This document shows, one piece after another, positions 8,350 to 17,012 of a stretch of 38,460 bases of DNA. The stretch is from assembly GCA_937924895.1 (NCBI GenBank), contig CALEYP010000069.1:1-38460 (forward strand), read 5' to 3'. This stretch comes from an uncultured Alphaproteobacteria bacterium. GTDB taxonomy: Bacteria > Pseudomonadota > Alphaproteobacteria > Puniceispirillales > Puniceispirillaceae. Within the stretch, counting starts at the first letter, position 1. Every line of letters begins with the position of its first letter. The notes below the pieces were generated by a model. It had not been told where the DNA came from and searched no databases. It saw nothing but the letters and a program-made list of their open reading frames with translations. Position numbers and translations under genes: made by a program.

Positions 8350-9213
8350 ATGAACTTTACTATGAAAAAAAGACCTCTTTTGCCCTCTTTATTCGCCTTG
8401 TTGATGCTATGCACACCTGCTGCATTGGCAGATAGCGGCCCTATCCTCTGGCAAAAGGGTAGCGCTGTTCAAGGCGGGCTTATCATCTTGAAATTAGCCC
8501 CTCATATGACTGCCTCTTTGGAGGGAACGCCCCTACCCCAAAGCCCCCAAAATATCATTTCTTTTGGCTTTCACCGTGATGATGAGGCAACAGTAACATT
8601 ATCGCTTCAGCAAGAAGATGGCAGCCGCACCACCCATCTCTTCACTCCCACAATCCGCACCTATCAGACACAATCCATTTCTGGCCTGCCTGGCAAATAT
8701 GTCTCTCCCCCTGACGAGGTGCTGGCGCGGATTGCCCGCGATGCGGATGCGGTTAAAAAAGCGCGCAGCATGACATCCTATCAGGATGCGTTTGCACATC
8801 AGGGGTTTTTATGGCCAGCCACTGGTCCAATCACAGGCGTCTATGGGTCACAACGTATTTTGAATGGCAAACCACGCGCGCCCCATTATGGCATTGATAT
8901 TGCTGCACCGCGCGGCACCCCTGTCATTGCGCCAGCAGATGGGCTTATCACGCTGGCTGATGATCTCTATTATACTGGTGGCACGCTTATTATCGATCAT
9001 GGTCTTGGTATATCATCTACCATGCTTCATCTGGATACCATGGCTGTGGCAGTGGGTGACAGCGTCACAGCTGGCGAGCGGATTGGCACTGTTGGATCAT
9101 CTGGACGGTCTACTGGCCCTCATTTAGATTGGCGCCTAAATTGGTATCACAAGCGACTTGACCCGCAATATGCACTGGAAATCTCGCCTGCCTCAGCCTT
9201 ATCGCCAAAGTAA
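8350..9213 (+). CDS. M23-family (LytM-type) peptidoglycan endopeptidase
   Basis: 287 residues with an N-terminal signal peptide (cleavage after about residue 27, AALA-DS). A beta-rich N-terminal domain runs to about residue 120, and the M23 domain spans about 150-275. Zinc and catalytic residues are visible: H179 and D183 in HYGIDIA, H227 in MLHLD, and H258 in GPHLDW. The second histidine of the usual HxH is an aspartate (D260). I recall the HLDW form in other proteobacterial M23 proteins, so it need not mean loss of activity. The protein should cleave peptide cross-links in the periplasm or act as an amidase activator. It starts 105 bases from the divergent trxB. An alternative ATG is at codon 5. 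A DUF3108 gene follows after 56 bases. Confidence 0.88.
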   Translation: MNFTMKKRPLLPSLFALLMLCTPAALADSGPILWQKGSAVQGGLIILKLAPHMTASLEGTPLPQSPQNIISFGFHRDDEATVTLSLQQEDGSRTTHLFTPTIRTYQTQSISGLPGKYVSPPDEVLARIARDADAVKKARSMTSYQDAFAHQGFLWPATGPITGVYGSQRILNGKPRAPHYGIDIAAPRGTPVIAPADGLITLADDLYYTGGTLIIDHGLGISSTMLHLDTMAVAVGDSVTAGERIGTVGSSGRSTGPHLDWRLNWYHKRLDPQYALEISPASALSPK

Positions 9214-9269
9214 TCTTAGGTCGGCATTCCCTCGTAAGACAAACAACACCGGAAACATAGAGAGTTGTC

Positions 9270-10058
9270 ATGCGTTTGCCTTATCTCATATCTGCCATAG
9301 TGCTAAGCCTATCATGGGGAACACCTGTTATGGCTGATAGCTATGAGCTTGAATATCGTGTGCAATGGGGCAACAGTTTTCTAGGGCGCACTATCGCCAA
9401 CTGGACATTCACAGATAACAAATATGAGCTGTCTGGCACCGCAAAATCAGAGGGGGCTCTTTCTCTATTTTATGAGTTTGATGGGCAAAATCAGCTGCAG
9501 GGACAGATCAAAGATGGGGTTTATCTGCCGACCGCTTTTGCGTCGCAATCATCCTATGATGATGAGGCTTATGATGTGATGGTCAGCTGGCAAGCCGCCG
9601 AGGATACCCCCTCTTATGAGGTGACACCTGCCCCTGATTTAGAAGAGGTTTATCCGCTTGATGAGGCGAGCTTAACAGATGTGATTGACCCCTTTAGCGC
9701 GATGCTTCAAGCGTTAGAGAGGCTAAAAGTAACAGGCTCGTGTAATGGCACCTATCGTTTATTTGACGGCCGCCGGCGATCAGATTTTACCTTGGTCGAT
9801 TTAGGAACTGCCACCATTGAAGCAGACCGCCCCTGGTCTTATGCGGGGGATGTTGTGATTTGTGGGGCAGCCAATGAATTATTGGGGGGACACCGCCGTG
9901 ATGGTGATTATGACCCTGAAGAAGAGCCTGATTATGAACGGGTTCAAATCTCTGTAGCAGAGGTTACAAAAGGGCGCTGGATGCCTGTGCGCATCGAAGT
10001 GTCTAACTTTTTTGGCAATGTGATTGTGCGCTTGAATGTCAGGGATTCAAAAATCTAA
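9270..10058 (+). CDS. DUF3108 secreted protein
   Basis: 262 residues. The signal peptide (MRLPYLISAIVLSLSWGTPV, then MADS) directs export. The body matches the DUF3108 pattern: an early YELEYRVQWG strand and a FLGRTIANW turn, then TYRLFDGRRRSDF in the middle and a C-terminal RWMPVRIEVSNFFGNVIVRL strand. The predicted fold is all-beta, in the periplasm or outer-membrane-associated. The molecular function of this family is not established. The M23 gene upstream, same strand and 56 bases away, suggests joint expression and an envelope role. There is a Cys pair (GSCNG and VICGA) that could form a disulfide. It is followed by the cobalamin riboswitch leader. Confidence 0.82.
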   Translation: MRLPYLISAIVLSLSWGTPVMADSYELEYRVQWGNSFLGRTIANWTFTDNKYELSGTAKSEGALSLFYEFDGQNQLQGQIKDGVYLPTAFASQSSYDDEAYDVMVSWQAAEDTPSYEVTPAPDLEEVYPLDEASLTDVIDPFSAMLQALERLKVTGSCNGTYRLFDGRRRSDFTLVDLGTATIEADRPWSYAGDVVICGAANELLGGHRRDGDYDPEEEPDYERVQISVAEVTKGRWMPVRIEVSNFFGNVIVRLNVRDSKI

Positions 10059-10119
10059 ATTATATCTCTGAGCATTTTCGCCTTGACGCCAAGAAATCTC
10101 ATCCATATTTTTTATCCAA

Positions 10120-10345
10120 CTTTGGTTCTAGCAACTTGTTGTTAGATGAAAAGGGAACATGGTGCGTCATATCTTATGACAATGCCATGGCTGCCCCCGC
10201 AACTGTAAGCGGCGAGCAATGCTGGCACAAGCCACTGTCTTTCTTGGGACCAGAAAGGTGGGAAGGCCCAGCAGCGCAATGACCCGCAAGCCAGGAGACC
10301 TGCCAGAGTGATCACCCAGTCGGATTGCGGGGCGCGATCAGGACG
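10120..10345 (+). promoter_or_regulatory. Cobalamin riboswitch aptamer
   Basis: The hallmark blocks occur in the right order: GATGAAAAGGGAAC, then TGCCCCCGCAACTGTAAGCG, GCCACTG, GGGAAGGC, and the B12 box GCCAGGAGACCTGCC at about 10289-10304. This is a class-I (adenosylcobalamin-type) riboswitch by sequence. Edges are approximate. It lies immediately upstream of the BtuB receptor and the BtuFCD transporter, so B12 sufficiency should switch off vitamin uptake. The ORF that can be read through the opposite strand here is an artefact of the structured RNA. Confidence 0.96.
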
Positions 10346-10356
10346 GCGGACACTCC

Positions 10357-10379
10357 GCGATGGTGACATTCACCGTCGC
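10357..10379 (+). terminator. Probable riboswitch expression-platform hairpin
   Basis: A 10-bp stem, GCGATGGTGA (10357-10366) with TCACCGTCGC (10370-10379) and one G-T wobble, closes on a 3-base loop just after the aptamer. A short TTTT run follows a few bases later. An upstream stem, GCGGA (10346-10350) with TCCGC (10354-10358), shares bases 10357-10358 with it, so the two could be alternatives. The T-run is weak, so attenuation is plausible but not certain. The start of btuB lies about 90 bases downstream. Confidence 0.55.
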
Positions 10380-10471
10380 TGGCATTTTATCCAACGACAA
10401 AAAAGAAATCGTGGGTAGTAGACAGCAGACATGCGTCTTCTACGCCATATGACATGAGTGAGTTGGGTATT

Positions 10472-12364
10472 ATGACACAAAAGACCAAACTGGCTGCACC
10501 TATTATGGTGGCAGGCTTAACTTTAGCTATGACAACAAACACCAAGGCAGATGATACTGCTGTGCCTTATTTGACAATTGATAAAACAGTCACAACTGCG
10601 AATTTTACAGAGCAGAAATTGACAGATGTTTTAACATCTACGACAGTCATCACGCAGGAGGAGATTGCGGCCTCTAAAGCCTATAGTGTGGCAGATATTG
10701 TCGCCAACACACCTGGCGTTGAAGTCTCTCGCAATGGTGGCCCCGGTACAGTGACCTCCTTCTTCTTGCGCGGGCAGGCCTCTATTAACCTTGTGATTAT
10801 GGTTGATGGTGTGCGGTCTCAGACAAATGCCCTAGCCACCGTTAAGGCCGTAGATATTCCCCTATCAGAGGTTGAACAAATTGAAATCATTCGCGGTAAT
10901 GCTGGTGCCCTCTATGGGGAAGCTGCCATCGGTGGTGTGATTAATATCATCACTAAGAAAGGCAAAGGGGCGCCAAAGGCCACGGCCTCTGTCTCTTATG
11001 GAAGCCGTAATACGAAAGAGGCTGTGGCCTCCTATGGCGGTGTAAGCAATGGCACGAGCTATATTCTGAACGTTTCTGATTACTCAACAGATGGTTTCTC
11101 AGCCATTAATACCAGCAAGAAGCCAACTGCTAATCCAGATAAAGATAGCACTAAGCGCAAATCACTTCATGTGGCTGCTAGCCGCTATATTTCGGACAAT
11201 GTTGAAATCGGTGCTAGCTTCCGGAAGTCAGAGGTCGATGCTGAATATGACTCAGGCACATCTTTTGACTTGGCAACTGACACACATTTGCTGAAGACAA
11301 AAAGTGATGATCTATCTGGTTTCGTTACCTACACAAAAGGGGATTGGTCTAACCGCCTCACCATCACAGAATCTGATTTAGGATATCGCGATTTCAAAAA
11401 CGGCGCACCTGCCTCTTTCAATGCTGTTATCGATGCTGACCAGACAAATGTGCGTTACCTGACCACATATAATTTCACAACAGATGGCGCCTATCATCAG
11501 CTATCTGGTGGTATTGAAACCACATCATCAAGCTATACGAATGATGGTGATAACCATAAGCGCAAACAGGCCGGTGCCTTTGCCGGCTATAATGGCAATT
11601 TCAACAAAGCAGATATCCAACTAAACTTCCGCGAGGATGAAATCAAAGCCATTGATAGTGCAACCATCAAAAACGAAGCGCAAAGCTACCTTGTTGGTGC
11701 TGGCTATTATGTCCGTGATGACCTGAAATTGACAGCCAGCCAATCAACAGGCTTCCGCGCACCATCCAATGAAGAACTTTTCGGATATGGTGGTTATGAT
11801 AAATTGAAGTCTGAAGAGCATATTTCACAAGAAGCTGGGTTATCTTACTTTGGGTCTGATATCTATTCACGCGTGACTTACTTCATGACAGAAACTGACA
11901 ATGCCATTGTATATGACAGCTCAGCCTCTACTTGTAGCTGGCCAGCCACACGCTGTTATTTTAACGTGCCGCAGCTGCAAAATAAAGGCACAGAACTTTT
12001 CGTTGAAACAGATATTAGCGATGTGAATGTTCAAGCGAGCATGGTGCTTCAGAATCCAAAAAATCGCCAGACAGGCAAGCAAGCATTGAAGCGTGCGAAA
12101 CGCTATGGCACTGTGAAGTTGTCAACCAGCTATGGCGATTATGATATTCGCAGCACCATCACCTCAACAGGCGAAAAGCTAGGTGTGAGTGATGCTAAAA
12201 TTTCTGGCTATACAAAAATTGACATGGGTATCAGCCGCGCTCTACGTGAGGACATCAAACTTGACCTAAGCGTAGAGAATTTGACAGATGTCGATTATGA
12301 AAATACAGCTGCTTATAACACAGCTGGTCGCAGCATTTATTTGACGCTGACATACACACCATAA
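10472..12364 (+). CDS. btuB: TonB-dependent cobalamin receptor BtuB
   Basis: About 630 residues. A signal peptide (MTQKTKLAAPIMVAGLTLAM, then TTNTKA) is followed by a TonB-box-like KTVTTA. The plug domain has VITQEEI, SVADIVANTPGVEVSRNGG, FFLRGQ, VMVDGVR, VEQIEIIRGNAGALYGEAAIGG and GVINIITKKG, all standard for the family. The remainder is a beta-barrel ending VDYENTAAYNTAGRSIYLTL with a near-terminal aromatic strand. The length equals BtuB. Substrate assignment rests mainly on the upstream cobalamin riboswitch and the downstream BtuFCD genes. An ATG six codons earlier (10454) is possible; I prefer 10472 for its nearby GAGTTGGG. It leads the operon. Confidence 0.93.
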   Translation: MTQKTKLAAPIMVAGLTLAMTTNTKADDTAVPYLTIDKTVTTANFTEQKLTDVLTSTTVITQEEIAASKAYSVADIVANTPGVEVSRNGGPGTVTSFFLRGQASINLVIMVDGVRSQTNALATVKAVDIPLSEVEQIEIIRGNAGALYGEAAIGGVINIITKKGKGAPKATASVSYGSRNTKEAVASYGGVSNGTSYILNVSDYSTDGFSAINTSKKPTANPDKDSTKRKSLHVAASRYISDNVEIGASFRKSEVDAEYDSGTSFDLATDTHLLKTKSDDLSGFVTYTKGDWSNRLTITESDLGYRDFKNGAPASFNAVIDADQTNVRYLTTYNFTTDGAYHQLSGGIETTSSSYTNDGDNHKRKQAGAFAGYNGNFNKADIQLNFREDEIKAIDSATIKNEAQSYLVGAGYYVRDDLKLTASQSTGFRAPSNEELFGYGGYDKLKSEEHISQEAGLSYFGSDIYSRVTYFMTETDNAIVYDSSASTCSWPATRCYFNVPQLQNKGTELFVETDISDVNVQASMVLQNPKNRQTGKQALKRAKRYGTVKLSTSYGDYDIRSTITSTGEKLGVSDAKISGYTKIDMGISRALREDIKLDLSVENLTDVDYENTAAYNTAGRSIYLTLTYTP

Positions 12365-12394
12365 TAGGTGCGTCATTTTGGGAAGGGACAAAGG

Positions 12395-13288
12395 ATGATT
12401 GTCGCCCCACCACAATTCCATCTTTCAACCAGAGCGATCCTATCGATGGCTCTGGTCTTTCTTTTTGCGACCTTTGCGCTACCACATCAGGCGTTTGCCA
12501 ATAAAAAACCCACAGTGGTATCAATGAATCTTTGTACAGATCAGCTTGTTCTGCTCCTTGCTGACCCAGAGCAGATTGTATCGCTATCCTATTTATCTCA
12601 TGATGCCAGAACCTCTGTTTATGCCGAGAAAGCCGTGGCCTACCCAACAAATCGTGGCCTTGCAGAAGAGGTTTATATCCTAAAGCCAGATGTGACGGTG
12701 ACAGGCACCTATTCCAATTGGACTGCATCATCCATGTTAGAACAGCTCGGTATGCGGGTGGAACGTTTTGAGCCTGCTTATCAATTCTCAGATATCACGG
12801 CCAATATCAAAGCGATGGGTGAGCTCTTACATCAATCTGAAAAAGCAAAACAGGTCATTGCTGATTTTGAGGCAAGACTAGCTAGCTTTCAGGCCGATCA
12901 TGCGTTTCAACCACGCGCTGCGCTTTATGCCGCGAATGGCTATACGTCGGGGAAATCATCCATCGCCCACCACATTCTCATCGCTGCAGGCTTTCAAAAT
13001 ATTGGCGCAGAACTTGGCTATGACTATGGCGCAAAACTAGCCGTAGAATCTCTGCTGATGACCTCTCCTGATCTCATCGTGACCAACCCACCTGGCTTTG
13101 GGCATGCCAAAGCAGAGGAGATGACACGTCATCCCGCTTTGGATTATTTTCAAACAGACATGCCTGCTGAGGTCACAACAAATAAGAATTGGGTTTGTGA
13201 CACACCTCTGGTTTTAGACGCTGTTGCAGAGCTTGCCACAGTACGCGAAGCCATTGCGCGCCCCCATAGCAAGACGGAAAGCCGCTAA
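12395..13288 (+). CDS. btuF: Periplasmic cobalamin-binding protein, BtuF-like
   Basis: 297 residues of the helical-backbone (cluster A-III) substrate-binding family used for cobalamin and siderophores. The signal peptide (ILSMALVFLFATFALPHQAFA) precedes VVSMNLCTDQLVLLLADPEQIV, a conserved opening seen in alphaproteobacterial BtuF-type proteins. The second lobe includes YAANGYTSGKSS, LAVESLLMTSPDLIV and the C-terminal helix. The frame extends upstream to a GTG at 12368, but ATG at 12395 has GGGAAGGG and AAGG before it and starts a sensible signal peptide. The stop overlaps the permease start by one base (TAATG), which implies translational coupling. It should deliver B12 from BtuB to BtuCD. 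Confidence 0.88.
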   Translation: MIVAPPQFHLSTRAILSMALVFLFATFALPHQAFANKKPTVVSMNLCTDQLVLLLADPEQIVSLSYLSHDARTSVYAEKAVAYPTNRGLAEEVYILKPDVTVTGTYSNWTASSMLEQLGMRVERFEPAYQFSDITANIKAMGELLHQSEKAKQVIADFEARLASFQADHAFQPRAALYAANGYTSGKSSIAHHILIAAGFQNIGAELGYDYGAKLAVESLLMTSPDLIVTNPPGFGHAKAEEMTRHPALDYFQTDMPAEVTTNKNWVCDTPLVLDAVAELATVREAIARPHSKTESR

Positions 13289-14277
13289 TGAAACAGACAA
13301 CCCTTCTCATTATATTAGGTGGCCTTGTTCTGCTATTAGGGGCGATTTCTGTAATGATCGGCCCAGCAGATGTGACATTAGACGCAAGCCTCTCAGCGCT
13401 CATACAAGATGATGGTGGACCTTTGACAATTGTCATGAGGGAAATTCGTCTCCCCCGTATGTTACTAGCAATTTTTGTTGGCTTTAGCCTTGGATTGTCA
13501 GGCGCTGCTATGCAGGGCTATTTACGAAACCCTCTTGCTGAACCGGGCCTATTAGGGGTATCTGGCTCGGCGTCTCTTGGCGCTGTTTTGGCATTGCAGA
13601 CAGGCTTCGCCGCCACTGCCTTTTATATTCTGCCTCTTTCTGCAATCACAGGCGCTTTGTTATGCGCTTTGATCCTATTGGTTATCTCTGGGAAAAGCCG
13701 CTCTATCTTAGCACTTATTTTGTCAGGCGTTGCAGTCTCTGCGCTAGCAGGTTCTCTGACCTCTCTGGTTCTTAATCTATCACCTAACCCGTGGGCAGCC
13801 TCGGAGATCATGTTCTGGATGATGGGCTCGCTTGCCAACACATCCTTTAACCATATTTGGCTCGCCTTACCACTTATGGTGATTGGGTGGACAGCACTGT
13901 TATTCACAGGCAAAGCTATTGATGCCCTCACCTTAGGAGAAGATGCTGCCGCCTCATTGGGCACGAATCTGCGGCGCTTAAAATTACAAATTATCTTTGG
14001 GACCTCTTTTGCTGTTGGGGCTGCAACTGCCGTCGCTGGCGCGATTGGTTTCGTCGGCCTTGTTATCCCACATATCCTTCGCCCATTTGTTGGCTCACAT
14101 CCTAGCCGTCTCCTACTTGCGTCTGGATTTGGTGGGGCTGCCCTTATCTTGCTGACAGATATTATTGTGCGTGTCATTGTACCGTCTCAAGACCTCAAAT
14201 TAGGGGTCATTATGGCATTGATTGGGGCCCCTCTATTTTTGCATCTGATTTTCACAACTGGGCGGAAAGAATCATGA
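13288..14277 (+). CDS. btuC: Cobalamin ABC transporter permease, BtuC-like (FecCD family)
   Basis: 329 residues, hydrophobic throughout, with about ten membrane segments. FecCD hallmarks include REIRLPRMLLAIFVGFSLGLSG, AAMQGYLRNPLAEPGLLGVS, and the ATPase-contact region DALTLGEDAAASLGTN. The C-terminal part has GAIGFVGLVIPHILRPFVGSHP, another family signature. It forms the inner-membrane channel with the ATPase encoded next. Its start overlaps the btuF stop by 1 base and its stop overlaps the btuD start by 4 bases (ATGA), so the three genes are tightly coupled. Siderophore permeases share this family; the riboswitch decides the substrate. Confidence 0.92.
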   Translation: MKQTTLLIILGGLVLLLGAISVMIGPADVTLDASLSALIQDDGGPLTIVMREIRLPRMLLAIFVGFSLGLSGAAMQGYLRNPLAEPGLLGVSGSASLGAVLALQTGFAATAFYILPLSAITGALLCALILLVISGKSRSILALILSGVAVSALAGSLTSLVLNLSPNPWAASEIMFWMMGSLANTSFNHIWLALPLMVIGWTALLFTGKAIDALTLGEDAAASLGTNLRRLKLQIIFGTSFAVGAATAVAGAIGFVGLVIPHILRPFVGSHPSRLLLASGFGGAALILLTDIIVRVIVPSQDLKLGVIMALIGAPLFLHLIFTTGRKES

Positions 14278-15020
14278 CAAATTTGATTGTTGAAAACCTC
14301 TCCGTATCACGCAATGGACGCCCTGTATTACAGGATATTTCCTTCACAGCGCAGCCAGGTGAATTCATTGGATTGATTGGACCTAATGGCACGGGCAAAA
14401 CAACACTCATGCGCGCCATGCTTGGTTTATTGCCCCATACTGGACATTGTAACTTGTCATCTTTATCTGCCGATGCAAAAGCTAAATTGGTCAGCTGGCT
14501 GCCACAGGCACGAGATGTTGCTTGGCCGATGAGTGTCTCATCGCTTGTCGCTCTTGGACGGCAACCTTATAAAACCAGCACCAAGGAAGATGATGATGCC
14601 GTTGCGAATGCCATCGCTGACATGGAATTAACCGATCTTGCCGAACGGCCCGCAACCGAACTATCTGGCGGTGAGACGGCGCGCGCTTTGATAGCGCGAT
14701 GCTTGGCGCAAGATACCAGCATATTTATGGCGGATGAGCCACTTGCAGCTTTGGATATGTCACATCAATTAAGCGTCTGTGAGCTGCTAGCCCAAAGAGT
14801 GCAGAATCATCGCCTGATAGTGACGTCCATTCATGATATTGGATTGGCGGCCCGCTACTGCACACGCTTTATCTTGCTAGGGAATCAGACCATTCTCGCA
14901 GATGGCCCGCCCCAAGAGATAATGGCTCATCACTCTTTTGCTGATATCTTTGGGATAGAGCCCCTATTTGCCGAAACAGATGCTGGCCCTATCTTTTTGC
15001 CATGGAAACGTCGCGCCTGA
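14274..15020 (+). CDS. btuD: Cobalamin ABC transporter ATP-binding protein, BtuD-like
   Basis: 248 residues. Walker A is GPNGTGKTT (near residue 37), the Q-loop is WLPQARD, the ABC signature is ELSGGETARALIAR, and Walker B is IFMADEPLAALD. The H-loop histidine is in TSIHDIGLAARYC. The C-terminal segment HSFADIFGIEPLF is typical of FepC/BtuD-type ATPases. It energises B12 import with the BtuC-like permease. The 4-base overlap with the permease gene and the 14-base gap to the next gene place it inside the riboswitch-controlled operon. Confidence 0.93.
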   Translation: MTNLIVENLSVSRNGRPVLQDISFTAQPGEFIGLIGPNGTGKTTLMRAMLGLLPHTGHCNLSSLSADAKAKLVSWLPQARDVAWPMSVSSLVALGRQPYKTSTKEDDDAVANAIADMELTDLAERPATELSGGETARALIARCLAQDTSIFMADEPLAALDMSHQLSVCELLAQRVQNHRLIVTSIHDIGLAARYCTRFILLGNQTILADGPPQEIMAHHSFADIFGIEPLFAETDAGPIFLPWKRRA

Positions 15021-15034
15021 GTAAGAGTTACATA

Positions 15035-15904
15035 ATGGCTAACAAACACATCTTTATATTTGGCCTGGGCTATGTTGGACAACATCTGGCGCATAGCCTC
15101 GCAAAAGATGGCTGGCGTATCACAGGCACAACAAGGGACCCGTCACGCCTTGCTCCGCTTGTACCAGATGAGTGGACCATCTTGCCCTTCGATCATGATA
15201 GGCCTGTCCCAGCACTCCAAGACCACCTTTCCGAAGCTACACATCTCTTAACCACCATCTCTGCCATCGGCGGATTTGACCCTGTCTTGGCACAGCATAA
15301 GACAGAGGTGAGCCGCTTTACAGGCTGGACAGGCTATATCTCTGCGACTTCTGTTTATCCTGATCAAAAAGAGGGCTTTGTTGATGAGAGCGTGCCAGCG
15401 GCCCCAGCCACGAAACGCGGGCAAGCTCGTCTGCAAGCTGAGCAAGGTTGGCAAGCGGCGTGTCAGGCCGAGATTTTGCGCGTGGCAGGCATCTATGGAC
15501 CGGGCCGCAATGCACTTCGCGCGCTCTTAGACGGCACCGCCCGCATCATCGAAAAAGACGGGCAGATGTCAAATCGGATTCATCAAAGTGATATCACCGC
15601 TATCATCCGCGCAGTCATTGCTACACCTCGTCCCGGCCGCATTACCAATCTCTGTGATCATGAGCCAGCCGCTCAAGGAGATGTGGTCCGCTATGCCGCC
15701 GCGCTATTGAATGTAGAACCGCCTACACCTGTCGCCTTCGAAGAAGCTGACCTCACACCAATGGCGCGGTCTTTTTATGTCTCTACCAGACAATTACGCT
15801 CGTCTATTATTGGCCCAGAGCTGGGTGTTACCTTGCAATACCCCACCTATCGTGAGGGATTACGTGCGCTGTTAGACAGCGAAAAAGAGGCCGCCAATAG
15901 CTGA
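15035..15904 (+). CDS. SDR-family (YeeZ-like) NAD-binding epimerase/dehydratase-fold protein
   Basis: 289 residues. The N-terminal Rossmann motif is IFGLGYVGQHLAHSLAKDGW (G-x-G-x-x-G), followed by GTTRDPSRL. Then come YISATSVYPD and RVAGIYGPGRNAL, as in YeeZ-type atypical extended SDRs. The classic YxxxK is not apparent: after SVY the protein has TKRGQARLQAE. The activity is unknown. The frame is open from 15002, which would overlap btuD by 19 bases. I chose ATG at 15035, preceded by GTAAGAG, 14 bases after the btuD stop. The position suggests co-transcription with the B12 genes, but I know of no B12 role for this family. The gene is convergent with fba. Confidence 0.82.
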   Translation: MANKHIFIFGLGYVGQHLAHSLAKDGWRITGTTRDPSRLAPLVPDEWTILPFDHDRPVPALQDHLSEATHLLTTISAIGGFDPVLAQHKTEVSRFTGWTGYISATSVYPDQKEGFVDESVPAAPATKRGQARLQAEQGWQAACQAEILRVAGIYGPGRNALRALLDGTARIIEKDGQMSNRIHQSDITAIIRAVIATPRPGRITNLCDHEPAAQGDVVRYAAALLNVEPPTPVAFEEADLTPMARSFYVSTRQLRSSIIGPELGVTLQYPTYREGLRALLDSEKEAANS

Positions 15905-15912
15905 CCTCTTTT
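15883..15912. terminator. Possible bidirectional terminator between the SDR gene and fba
   Basis: AAAAGAGG (15883-15890) and CCTCTTTT (15905-15912) form a perfect 8-bp stem around a 14-base loop that contains the SDR stop codon. There are four Ts on the plus strand and five on the minus strand. The convergent arrangement and 20-base intergenic gap suit a shared terminator, though the GC part of the stem is short. Confidence 0.5.
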
Positions 15913-15924
15913 ATCATAGGCTGA

Positions 15925-16989
15925 TTAGTTTTGAATCGATGGGGCCAGAGCACCTGATTGATAGCGTGCGGCCATCTCTGTCATAGGCAGAGGCGAAATT
16001 TTATCAGCATGACCGGCCGTGCCGAAACGTTCAAACCGGTCAATACATACCGCTTCCATTGCCTCAGAAGCTGGCTTCATAAATTTCCGTAAATCAAATT
16101 CTGACTTCGATGTCTGTGCGACTTTGCGAATAGCGCCTGCCATGGCAAGGCGGCAATCTGTATCAATATTCACCTTGCGCACACCAGACCGGATCCCGCG
16201 CTCAATCTCGGCAAGTGGCACACCATAGGTTTGCTTCATCTCACCACCAAATTCGTTGAAAATCTCTTGCAATTCCTGAGGTACAGAGGATGAGCCATGC
16301 ATCACCAGATGCGTGTTTGGCAATTTGGCATGAATGGCTTCAATCACATGCATGGCAAGAATATCGCCGTCCGGCTGACGGGTAAATTTATAAGCGCCAT
16401 GGCTTGTTCCCATCGCAATGGCAAGCGCATCAACAGACGTCTCTTTCACAAAACGCACAGCCTCATCTGGGTCTGTGAGCAATTGCTCTTCGGACAAAAT
16501 GCCATCTGCCCCATGGCCATCTTCCTTATCCCCTTGCCCTGTTTCAAGGGAACCAAGAACCCCTAATTCACCTTCAATAGAGGCCCCTCTTGCATGCGCC
16601 ATCGCAGCGACTTTCGCCGTGATGCCAGCATTATAGTCGTAAGAGGCGGGCGTTGCGCCATCTTCTTCCAAAGAGCCATCCATCATCACTGAGGTAAAGC
16701 CATAATCAAGGGCCGTCTCGCATGTAGCCAGCGAATTACCATGATCTTGATGCATACATAGCGGAATATGCGGATACATCTCGGCAAGGCCTTTGATCAG
16801 ATGTTGCAAGATGAGGTCACCGGCATAAGCTCTCGCGCCACGCGACGCCTGCAAAATCACAGGCGAATGGGTGCGATCCGCTGCACGCATAATGGCCAGA
16901 CCCTGTTCCATATTATTGATGTTAAAGGCTGGCACACCGAAATCATGTTCTGCGGCATAGTCCAAAAGCTGACGTAATGTGATCATCAT
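15925..16989 (-). CDS. fba: Class II fructose-bisphosphate aldolase (CbbA/Fba type)
   Basis: 354 residues, the length of the Calvin-type class II aldolase. It reversibly joins dihydroxyacetone phosphate and glyceraldehyde-3-phosphate. Zinc and catalytic residues are H80, D82 and H83 in CMHQDHGNS. The family blocks ASIEGELGVLGSLETG, MGTSHGAYKF, LVMHGSSSVP (zinc His) and GVRKVNIDTDCR (phosphate binding) are all present. The start has two tandem ATGs, preceded by TAGGAGA. It lies 23 bases downstream of fbp on the same strand, so the two form an fbp-fba operon serving gluconeogenesis. No RuBisCO or phosphoribulokinase gene is in the window, so a Calvin cycle cannot be claimed. Confidence 0.95.
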   Translation of the reverse strand: MMITLRQLLDYAAEHDFGVPAFNINNMEQGLAIMRAADRTHSPVILQASRGARAYAGDLILQHLIKGLAEMYPHIPLCMHQDHGNSLATCETALDYGFTSVMMDGSLEEDGATPASYDYNAGITAKVAAMAHARGASIEGELGVLGSLETGQGDKEDGHGADGILSEEQLLTDPDEAVRFVKETSVDALAIAMGTSHGAYKFTRQPDGDILAMHVIEAIHAKLPNTHLVMHGSSSVPQELQEIFNEFGGEMKQTYGVPLAEIERGIRSGVRKVNIDTDCRLAMAGAIRKVAQTSKSEFDLRKFMKPASEAMEAVCIDRFERFGTAGHADKISPLPMTEMAARYQSGALAPSIQN

Positions 16990-17012
16990 GGGAAAATCTC
17001 CTACAAGGCCGG

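Noticed and set aside
10142..10369. A 75-codon open frame on the minus strand
   Set aside because: It lies entirely across the cobalamin riboswitch and the start of its expression platform, and has no recognisable protein features.
13623..14177. A 184-codon frame opposite btuC
   Set aside because: It is fully inside a clearly conserved permease gene and shows no motif of its own.
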